From: an uncultured Desulfurobacterium sp.
GTDB lineage: Bacteria > Aquificota > Aquificia > Desulfurobacteriales > Desulfurobacteriaceae
NCBI GenBank assembly: GCA_913055135.1
Contig: CAJXJV010000110.1
Location: 1-5,231 of the forward strand
Reading direction: 5' to 3'
Length of the DNA stretch: 5,231 bases
Part shown: positions 1 through 5,231 of the stretch, one piece after another
Layout of the letters: the number at the start of each line of letters is the position of its first letter
How positions within the stretch are numbered: position 1 is the stretch's first letter
Made by a program: the position numbers and the translations under genes
Notes under the pieces: generated by a model
Seen by the model: only the letters and a program-made list of their open reading frames with translations
Database searches by the model: none
What the model was told of the DNA's origin: nothing

Positions 1-1195
1 TCTTACGTCTTGTCAGCTCTCTCGCTCTTTTAGCTGCCTCTCTTGCTCTTGCAGCAGTTATAACCTTTTCAGCAATTTTCCTTCCGATATCCGGACGTTC
101 TGTTAAAAAGGAGTAAAGTTTGTCGTAAACTATGGACGCTACAACAGGTCTAACCTCTGAGTTTCCAAGCTTTGCCTTTGTCTGACCTTCAAACTGAGGA
201 TTTGGAACCTTAACAGAAATTACAGCAACAAGACCTTCTCTTACATCATCTCCAGTTACAGAAATCTTAGCGTTCTTTGGCAGGAGGTTGTTTTCCTCGA
301 TGAACTTGGTTATAACCCTTGTCAGAGCTGTTCTGAAACCTGCAACGTGTGTTCCACCTTCACGGGTATTGATGTTGTTAACAAAGCTAAAGACCTGTTC
401 TGTGTAGGTAGAGTTATACTGAAGGGCAACCTCAACTAAAATATCGTCCTTCTCTCCCACTATGTAGATAGGTTCAGGAAAGAGAGGATCTTTCTTTTCA
501 TTAATCCTCTTAACAAACTCGACAATTCCACCCTCATAGTAGAAGACCTCTTCTCTTGAAGGTTCAACTCTCTCATCTATGAGAGTTATTTTTAAACCCT
601 TATTGAGGAAAGCCAACTCTCTCAACCTATTAGCAAGAATATCCCAGCTAAACTCTGTTACCTCAAATATCTCCGGGTCTGGCTTGAAGGTTACAATCGT
701 TCCTCTTTTCTTTGTCTCTCCAACACACATAAACTGAGTTACAGGATTACCCCTCTCATAGACCTGTTTGTAAACTTTTCCATCCCTGTGAATCTCAAGC
801 TTTAACCACTCAGAGAGAGCATTAACAACAGAAACGCCAACGCCGTGAAGACCACCGGAATACCTGTATGCCTTCTTCTCAAACTTACCACCAGCATGAA
901 GAACAGTCATAACAATTTCTGCTGCTGGTTTACCGTATTCAGGATGTATATCAACCGGGATTCCCCTTCCGTTATCCTCAACCGTTATTGAGTTATCCTC
1001 GTGGACTATTACCTTTATCTCTGTACAGTATCCAGCAAGGGCTTCATCCACACTGTTATCAATAATTTCAAAGACTAAATGGTGAAGACCGTAGCTACCA
1101 GTATCTCCAATGTACATTCCAGGTCTTTTTCTTACAGCTTCAAGTCCTTCAAGAACCTTTATCGCTGAAGCATCATACTTTTCGTTGTTTGCCAT
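1..1195 (-). CDS. gyrB: DNA gyrase subunit B, N-terminal half (partial at window edge)
   Basis: This is the ATPase subunit of DNA gyrase, the type IIA topoisomerase that introduces negative supercoils together with GyrA in the cytoplasm. I translated 398 codons from the ATG at 1195-1193; the rest, including the TOPRIM metal-binding domain, lies beyond base 1. The GHKL ATPase domain covers about residues 1-220. It has the catalytic Glu43 and Mg-binding Asn47 in the [11 protein letters not shown] stretch, the DNGRGIP motif at 74-80, the ATP lid GGLHGVG at 114-120 and Thr166 in the GTIVTF strand. The transducer domain follows, with [11 protein letters not shown] at 273-283 and the QTK loop at 338-340, whose Lys340 should contact ATP phosphate. 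The wording of the [13 protein letters not shown] stretch favours GyrB over ParE. The start is supported by an AAGGAG ribosome-binding site five bases upstream. The gene is transcribed divergently from the helicase gene. No frameshift or missing key residue is seen. Confidence 0.97.
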   Translation of the reverse strand, partial: MANNEKYDASAIKVLEGLEAVRKRPGMYIGDTGSYGLHHLVFEIIDNSVDEALAGYCTEIKVIVHEDNSITVEDNGRGIPVDIHPEYGKPAAEIVMTVLHAGGKFEKKAYRYSGGLHGVGVSVVNALSEWLKLEIHRDGKVYKQVYERGNPVTQFMCVGETKKRGTIVTFKPDPEIFEVTEFSWDILANRLRELAFLNKGLKITLIDERVEPSREEVFYYEGGIVEFVKRINEKKDPLFPEPIYIVGEKDDILVEVALQYNSTYTEQVFSFVNNINTREGGTHVAGFRTALTRVITKFIEENNLLPKNAKISVTGDDVREGLVAVISVKVPNPQFEGQTKAKLGNSEVRPVVASIVYDKLYSFLTERPDIGRKIAEKVITAARAREAAKRARELTRRK

Positions 1196-1200
1196 TAATA

Positions 1201-1206
1201 CTCCTT
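1201..1206 (-). promoter_or_regulatory. gyrB ribosome-binding site
   Basis: AAGGAG on the minus strand, within AGAAGGAGT, lies five bases upstream of the ATG at 1195. It fixes the gyrB start. Confidence 0.85.
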
Positions 1207-1227
1207 CTAACGAGAATTTTGTTTAAA

Positions 1228-1256
1228 ATTATAGCAGAATATTTGTAAATCAATGG
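1228..1256 (-). promoter_or_regulatory. Probable gyrB promoter, extended -10 type
   Basis: Read on the minus strand, a perfect TATAAT (1233-1228) is directly preceded by TGC (1236-1234), giving an extended -10 element. Seventeen bases further upstream is CCATTG (1256-1251), a poor -35 box, as is usual when an extended -10 is present. Transcription would start near 1221 and give a leader of about 25 bases before the gyrB ATG. This is a sequence match only. Confidence 0.7.
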
Positions 1257-1276
1257 TTACCGCCAATTTAAAGCTC

Positions 1277-1285
1277 AAAGGAGGG
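1277..1285 (+). promoter_or_regulatory. Strong ribosome-binding site deciding a TTG start
   Basis: AAAGGAGGG lies seven bases upstream of a TTG codon at 1293. In that reading frame there is a TAA stop at 1269-1271 and no ATG or GTG between it and 1293. The next in-frame ATG is codon 64, which would remove the start of the PLD domain. TTG is therefore the only sensible start for the helicase gene. Confidence 0.85.
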
Positions 1286-1292
1286 AAAGAAC

Positions 1293-4200
1293 TTGACTCT
1301 TCATCTCAATGATCTGACCTTTTTCACCAATGAAGATGAAAGGAAACTGATAGATAGATTTAAAACTCTTTTTAATGATACAAAAGAATTAGATATTATT
1401 GTTGGTTACTTCTACCTTTCTGGACTTTATCAACTTCAGGAAGACCTTGAAAAGGTTGACAAAATCAGAATTATTGTTGGAATGCAGGCAGGGAAAGATG
1501 TCTTTGACCTTGTAGAAAGAGCAGGAAACGTAGCTGAGTCAAAGAATAAATACCTTGAAAAAGTAGTAGAAGAGCTTTCAAGTGGAGATTATGAAGACTC
1601 TTTTGAAAAAGAAAAAGCTATCAGAGAATTTATAGAATGGATAAGAAGTGGGAAACTTGAAATAAAATACTATCCCCACTCCCCTCTCCATGCAAAGCTC
1701 TACATCTTTAAAAGCAGAAGTGGAATAGACCTTGGAAGAGTTATTACAGGCTCTTCAAACTTCACAATTTCGGGACTTAAAGAGAACTTAGAGTTTAATG
1801 TAGAACTCAAAAATAGAACCGATGTTGAATTTGCTATTAACCGATTTGAAGCTTTATGGAAAGAGTGTATAGACATTTCAGAAGACATTGTCAAAACAGT
1901 TAAAGAAAGAACCTGGCTTAACGATACTCTATCTCCTTACGAACTTTACCTGAAGTTTCTTTATGAAATTTTATACGACCAGCTTGACTATGATGAAGAA
2001 GAAGTAGTTCTTCCACCAGGTTTCAAAAAGCTTCAATACCAGCTTGAAGCCGTTGCTGATGCCGAATCAAAACTAAAAAAGCATGGAGGTGTATTCCTTT
2101 CAGACGTTGTTGGACTTGGAAAAACCTTCATTGCTTCAATGTTAGCCGCAAGGCTTAAAAAGAAAGTCTTAGTTTTTGCACCTCCTCACCTTACAGAATA
2201 CTGGGAAGATACACTAAGAGAATTTCTTGTTCCCGCTAAAGTAATTTCTTCAGGACTTTTGAGAAATCTCAATCCAGAAGAATTTAAAGACTATTCCATA
2301 GTCATTGTCGATGAAGCCCACAGGTTTAGAAATGAAGAGACAAAGAGTTACGAAAATTTACATTCAATATGCAAAGGAAAAAAAGTAATACTCATCACAG
2401 CCACTCCTTACAATAACAAACCATCAGACATCAAAAGTCAACTTCTCCTCTTCCAGAATCGCTACCACTCCACCATACCAGGAGTTACCAATCTTGAAGA
2501 GTTCTTTAAACACCTTGAGAAAAAGATAAAAAGAGTTGATAGAAAGAAAAATCCCAAAAAGTTTAAAGAAGTCCTTAAAGAGTGTGGAAAGGAAATTAGA
2601 ACAAAAATTCTTAGATACGTAATGGTAAGAAGAACAAGAAAAGAAGTGGAAAAGTTCTTTAAAGAAGACTTGAAAGCTCAAGGAGTATCTTTCCCAAAGG
2701 TGAAACCACCTAAGAAAATTTACTATTTATTAGATGGGGAGCTCGATAACCTCTACAATAAAACCATAGAAATAATAAAAAATCTATCTTACGCAAGGTA
2801 TAGACCTGCACTTTACCTCAAAACAAAACTAAAAGAAAATGACCCCGAGTTTATTTCCCAGATGAACCTTTCAGGTCTTATGAAAACACTCCTTCTCAAA
2901 AGGCTTGAGAGCAGCTTTGAGGCTTTCAGAAAAACCCTTGATAGATTCCTTGAATCCCACGAAAAGTTCTTAAAAATGTTCGAAGAAGAAGGGAAAGTTT
3001 ACGTAAGCAAGGAAGTTGATGTATATGAATTGCTTGAAGAGGATAATATTGATGAACTTTTAGAGCTTATAGAAGAAGGGAAAGTTAAAGAGTACAGCAA
3101 AGAAGAGCTTTCTCCTGATTTTTACGAGAAACTTAAATCCGATACAGAAACGATAAGAATTTTGCGAGATGAGTGGTACAAGATAGAAGAGGATCCAAAA
3201 CTAAATAAGTTTTTAGACCTGTTGAATGGTAAAGATTCTGCTCTCAGTAAAGCCCAAAAGATACTTATCTTTACAGAGTTTTCTGAAACTGCAGAGTATC
3301 TTGGAAGAGAGTTAAAAAAGTCCTTTGGTAATTGTGTTCTGGTTTATTCTTCAAAATCAAAACCATCTGTAAGAAAGGAAATCATCGCCAACTTTGATCC
3401 CAATATAAGTCCTGAAAATCAAAAGGACTCTATAAGAATCCTCATTACAACAGATGTTTTAGCAGAAGGTATAAACCTTCACCGTTCAAACGTTATAGTC
3501 AACTACGATATTCCCTGGAACCCGACAAGAGTTTTACAAAGAGTTGGAAGGATTAACAGGGTAGGAACATCCTTTAAAGAAATTTACATTTATAACTTTT
3601 TCCCTGTAGGAACAACAGAGAAAGAGCTCGGACTTGAAGCAGCAGCCATAGCAAAGCTACAGGCTTTCCATCAAGCTCTTGGTGAAGATGCAAAATACTT
3701 AACTGAAGAAGAAGAGGTTGACGCACATGGACTATTTAAGAAAATCAATACAGTAAGAGAAGAAGACGGAGAAGAGGAATCCTTTCTTAAATACGTAAAA
3801 CTACTAAGGGAAATTAGAGAAAAAGACCCTGAACTTTTTGAAAAGATTAAAAGACTTCCCAGGAAAGCCCGTTCTGGTAGAGCATTTAAAAGAGAATTTC
3901 TCATAACCCTATTTCGTAAAGGAAATCTAAAGAAAATTTATCTCTCCTATAAAGACAAACCGCCTCAGGAGATAGACTTCCTGAAAGCAATTGAACTACT
4001 GGAAACAGAACCTTCAGAGAAAGGAATAAAGATTCCTATTGAAAGTTACTACGACCTTTTGACAAAAAACAGAACAGCTTTCAATCAATCTCTACAGGAA
4101 GAAATAGCTAAGAAAAAATCTACAAAGAGTTTCTCAAGAACTGAACAGCAACTGATAAAAGAGTTGAAGGCACTTAAAAATGCCTTTAAGGATAAGAAGA

Positions 4201-4439
4201 ACAGGGAATTAGTTCAAAACCTTCTGGATATCATCAACACAGGAAAGATACCCAGAGGAACCCTTAAAGACCTTAACAAAAAGGTTAAAGGAGCTAACAC
4301 CCTTGAAAAGAAACTTAAAGTTTTAGAAGAATTCCTTTCCAGCTACAACTTTGAGGAAGAAAAAGAGAGATTTACTTACGATGAATCACCCATAGAAGTT
4401 ATACTATCTCAATATTTCGGCAGTGTGAACTTGCAGTAG
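1293..4439 (+). CDS. PLD/HKD nuclease-SNF2 helicase fusion protein
   Basis: This 1048-residue protein has a nuclease-type domain followed by a DNA-dependent ATPase motor. The N-terminus (FFTNEDE, then IIVGYFYLSGL) matches the usual opening of PLD-like helicase-related proteins. The HKD half-site is H133 and K135 (HAKLYIF), with GSSNFT at 153-158 and N165/E167 downstream. A single HKD suggests dimerisation or a degenerate site. The SF2 helicase core starts near 240: Gln250 in a Q-motif-like segment, Walker A DVVGLGKT (271-278), motif Ia VLVFAPP (292-298), DEAH (340-343) and motif III TATPYNN (369-375). The second RecA lobe has ILIFTEFSE (657-665), motif V TTDVLAEGINL (719-729) and motif VI QRVGRINRVG (749-758) with the arginine finger. 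Between the lobes is a charged helical insert (about 475-650). After 780 comes a Lys/Glu-rich extension of about 270 residues that I do not recognise. All motor residues look intact. No signal peptide or membrane segment is seen, so it should be cytoplasmic. Such proteins often occur in defence islands, sometimes with a methyltransferase; none is in this window. A phage-defence or DNA-repair role is inference. Confidence 0.92.
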   Translation: MTLHLNDLTFFTNEDERKLIDRFKTLFNDTKELDIIVGYFYLSGLYQLQEDLEKVDKIRIIVGMQAGKDVFDLVERAGNVAESKNKYLEKVVEELSSGDYEDSFEKEKAIREFIEWIRSGKLEIKYYPHSPLHAKLYIFKSRSGIDLGRVITGSSNFTISGLKENLEFNVELKNRTDVEFAINRFEALWKECIDISEDIVKTVKERTWLNDTLSPYELYLKFLYEILYDQLDYDEEEVVLPPGFKKLQYQLEAVADAESKLKKHGGVFLSDVVGLGKTFIASMLAARLKKKVLVFAPPHLTEYWEDTLREFLVPAKVISSGLLRNLNPEEFKDYSIVIVDEAHRFRNEETKSYENLHSICKGKKVILITATPYNNKPSDIKSQLLLFQNRYHSTIPGVTNLEEFFKHLEKKIKRVDRKKNPKKFKEVLKECGKEIRTKILRYVMVRRTRKEVEKFFKEDLKAQGVSFPKVKPPKKIYYLLDGELDNLYNKTIEIIKNLSYARYRPALYLKTKLKENDPEFISQMNLSGLMKTLLLKRLESSFEAFRKTLDRFLESHEKFLKMFEEEGKVYVSKEVDVYELLEEDNIDELLELIEEGKVKEYSKEELSPDFYEKLKSDTETIRILRDEWYKIEEDPKLNKFLDLLNGKDSALSKAQKILIFTEFSETAEYLGRELKKSFGNCVLVYSSKSKPSVRKEIIANFDPNISPENQKDSIRILITTDVLAEGINLHRSNVIVNYDIPWNPTRVLQRVGRINRVGTSFKEIYIYNFFPVGTTEKELGLEAAAIAKLQAFHQALGEDAKYLTEEEEVDAHGLFKKINTVREEDGEEESFLKYVKLLREIREKDPELFEKIKRLPRKARSGRAFKREFLITLFRKGNLKKIYLSYKDKPPQEIDFLKAIELLETEPSEKGIKIPIESYYDLLTKNRTAFNQSLQEEIAKKKSTKSFSRTEQQLIKELKALKNAFKDKKNRELVQNLLDIINTGKIPRGTLKDLNKKVKGANTLEKKLKVLEEFLSSYNFEEEKERFTYDESPIEVILSQYFGSVNLQ

Positions 4440-4444
4440 AAAAC

Positions 4445-4472
4445 TTGACAAAGCCGGTGCAAATCCTATACA
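4445..4472 (+). promoter_or_regulatory. Probable promoter of the toxin-antitoxin operon
   Basis: A consensus -35 box TTGACA (4445-4450) is followed after 16 bases by TATACA (4467-4472), a moderate -10 box. Transcription would start near 4479-4480 and give a leader of about 35 bases before the antitoxin ATG. It lies only six bases after the helicase stop codon, so the module can be expressed independently of the gene in front, although read-through from it is also possible. Confidence 0.65.
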
Positions 4473-4490
4473 TACAGATAGATATGCATA
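4467..4490 (+). repeat. Paired TATRCATA repeats, candidate autoregulatory operator
   Basis: TATACATA (4467-4474) and TATGCATA (4483-4490) are 7/8 identical with starts 16 bases apart. The second is a perfect palindrome, so the pair can be read as direct or inverted repeats. The first copy covers the proposed -10 box and the second lies just past the expected transcription start, which is where a ribbon-helix-helix antitoxin would bind to repress its own operon. The sequence is AT-rich, so short repeats can occur by chance. Confidence 0.4.
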
Positions 4491-4503
4491 AATAAGGTTT
4501 ACT

Positions 4504-4508
4504 GGAGG
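4504..4508 (+). promoter_or_regulatory. Antitoxin ribosome-binding site
   Basis: GGAGG lies five bases upstream of the ATG at 4514. It is clearly stronger than the site in front of the toxin gene, which would favour antitoxin synthesis over toxin synthesis. Confidence 0.8.
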
Positions 4509-4513
4509 ATACG

Positions 4514-4777
4514 ATGACAGTTGCAGAAAAGAAGGTAAGGAAAACAATTACGCCGTCCCCAAAAGCGGTAAAAGATCTTGAAATGTTAGCAAAAACTTAC
4601 AATAAAACCCAAAGTGCTCTTATTGAAGAGCTGATAGAGGAAGAAATAAAAGAGATTGAAAGGAGAAAGAGAATCGAGGCTTTTGAACGACTAAAAGAAT
4701 ACAGAAAATACTTCAAAGGAGTTGTAGGAAATAAAACCTTTCAGGAACTAAAATCGGAGATGGGAAGTAAAATCTGA
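4514..4777 (+). CDS. Ribbon-helix-helix antitoxin of a PIN-toxin module
   Basis: This 87-residue charged protein is the likely antitoxin of the PIN-domain RNase encoded next to it. The N-terminal half has a ribbon-helix-helix pattern: a short basic/hydrophobic strand (about residues 8-14, RKTITPS), a helix with AVKDLEMLAKTY (18-29), a turn at NKT, and a second helix SALIEELIEEEI (33-44). The dimer should bind the operator in front of the operon through its paired strands. The remainder (about 45-87) is a long, highly charged helix and tail that would wrap around and block the toxin. The start is set by GGAGG five bases upstream. The stop codon overlaps the toxin start by one base (TGATG), which is typical of translational coupling in such pairs. 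The assignment rests on fold pattern and gene order rather than on a strongly conserved sequence. It could be a plain transcription factor, but the coupled PIN gene makes that unlikely. Confidence 0.78.
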   Translation: MTVAEKKVRKTITPSPKAVKDLEMLAKTYNKTQSALIEELIEEEIKEIERRKRIEAFERLKEYRKYFKGVVGNKTFQELKSEMGSKI

Positions 4778-5208
4778 TGGAACTTAGAAAAGTTTTTATA
4801 GATGCCAATATAATCATAGACCTCTTTGAGGATAGACCTTATTCCTTCTACTCCACATCAGCAGTAGGAAAGCTTGTAGGCTTAGGAGTCGAACTACTTA
4901 CAAGTTGTGATTTGATAACTACGATTTATTACATTCTTTCTAAGGCTGACAAAGAAAAAGCTCTCAACTATATAGAAGACTCAACATCTGTTTTCACCTT
5001 AATCCCCTTTTCAAATAAAGAAGTAATCGAAGCTGTTAATCTAATGAAAAACAACAGCAATTTTAAAGATCTTGAAGATACTATCCAGTATGTTCTTGCA
5101 AAGAAAGAGAATTGCAATTTGATACTCACCAACGATAAAAAATTCTTTTCTCCAGACATTAAAGTTCTTACAGCAAAAGAAGTTTGCGAAAATCTTGGTA
5201 TTAAATAG
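4777..5208 (+). CDS. PIN-domain ribonuclease toxin (PIN_3-like)
   Basis: This 143-residue protein has the full length of a PIN domain and is the probable toxin of the module, a Mg/Mn-dependent endoribonuclease that cleaves RNA when not held by the antitoxin. It opens with KVFIDANIIIDLF, giving Asp9, Asn11 and Asp15. The C-terminal half has FKDLEDTIQYVLA with Asp98, Glu100 and Asp101, followed by LILTNDKKFF with Thr118 and Asp120. This spacing matches the PIN_3 group better than classical VapC. In classical VapC a Glu precedes the Leu-Tyr-Tyr segment in the middle; here the aligned residue appears to be Thr49 (LITTIYYIL), which is usual enough in the PIN_3 group to leave the active site plausible. 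Its ATG shares one base with the antitoxin stop. A weak GGGAAG (4762-4767) nine bases upstream suggests that translation depends on coupling. The reading frame is intact, with no truncation. The target RNA cannot be read from the sequence. Confidence 0.88.
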   Translation: MELRKVFIDANIIIDLFEDRPYSFYSTSAVGKLVGLGVELLTSCDLITTIYYILSKADKEKALNYIEDSTSVFTLIPFSNKEVIEAVNLMKNNSNFKDLEDTIQYVLAKKENCNLILTNDKKFFSPDIKVLTAKEVCENLGIK

Positions 5209-5231
5209 TCTCAGAAAATTTATGCCATCAC

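Noticed and set aside
1..1195. ParE (topoisomerase IV) instead of GyrB
   Set aside because: The stretch around the QTK loop ([16 protein letters not shown]) and the N-terminal ATPase wording read as GyrB. The decisive C-terminal region is outside the window, so a small doubt remains.
1219..1247. Possible plus-strand promoter for the helicase (TTGTTT, 17 bases, TTTGTA)
   Set aside because: The -10 box is poor and the AT-rich gap gives several equally weak alternatives, so it cannot be separated from chance.
1700..1894. 64-codon open frame on the minus strand
   Set aside because: It lies wholly inside the helicase gene opposite its PLD domain, has no ribosome-binding site I can see, and its translation resembles no family.
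2424..2681. 85-codon open frame on the minus strand
   Set aside because: It is antisense to the helicase core. Its Phe/Leu/Ser-rich translation is what results from reading Lys/Glu-rich coding DNA backwards.
3671..3904. 77-codon open frame on the minus strand
   Set aside because: It is antisense to the helicase C-terminal region, with a serine-rich low-complexity translation from GAA/GAG codons read in reverse.
4440..4513. Terminator after the helicase gene
   Set aside because: There is no GC-rich hairpin followed by a T run in the gap; the only paired sequence is the short AT-rich repeat assigned as a candidate operator.
4968..5159. 63-codon open frame on the minus strand
   Set aside because: It is antisense to the PIN-domain gene, whose catalytic motifs make the plus strand the coding strand.
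5209..5231. Start of a further gene or a terminator after the toxin
   Set aside because: Only 23 bases remain, with no hairpin, start signal or recognisable coding content.

Overview
The window looks like a chromosomal segment of a thermophilic bacterium with moderate to low GC. Coding strands are purine-rich, arginine is coded mostly by AGA/AGG, and the proteins are very rich in Lys and Glu. The GyrB sequence and this codon style would fit a deep-branching thermophile such as an Aquificota/Desulfurobacteriaceae member. That placement is an impression from composition and was not tested by a search.

Layout: (1) positions 1-1195, minus strand, hold the 5' half of gyrB, cut by the window edge. 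(2) A 97-bp divergent intergenic region (1196-1292) holds the gyrB promoter and the ribosome-binding sites of both flanking genes. (3) Positions 1293-4439, plus strand, encode a 1048-residue protein that joins an N-terminal phospholipase D/HKD-type nuclease domain to an SNF2-like superfamily 2 helicase engine and a long C-terminal extension I do not recognise. (4) A 74-bp gap (4440-4513) holds a promoter with a consensus -35 box and two TATRCATA repeats that could be an operator. (5) Positions 4514-5208, plus strand, hold a two-gene toxin-antitoxin module: an 87-residue ribbon-helix-helix-type antitoxin overlapping by one base a 143-residue PIN-domain (PIN_3-like) RNase toxin. The last 23 bases hold nothing I can identify.

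How the genes fit together: gyrB is housekeeping. The helicase-nuclease and the toxin-antitoxin pair are accessory in character and lie next to each other, suggesting a small inserted defence or stability cassette beside a conserved core gene. The PLD-SNF2 protein is the best candidate for an under-described system. It carries nuclease and motor motifs in one chain and has no methyltransferase or other restriction partner within the window. Its role in defence or repair is inferred, not shown by the sequence.
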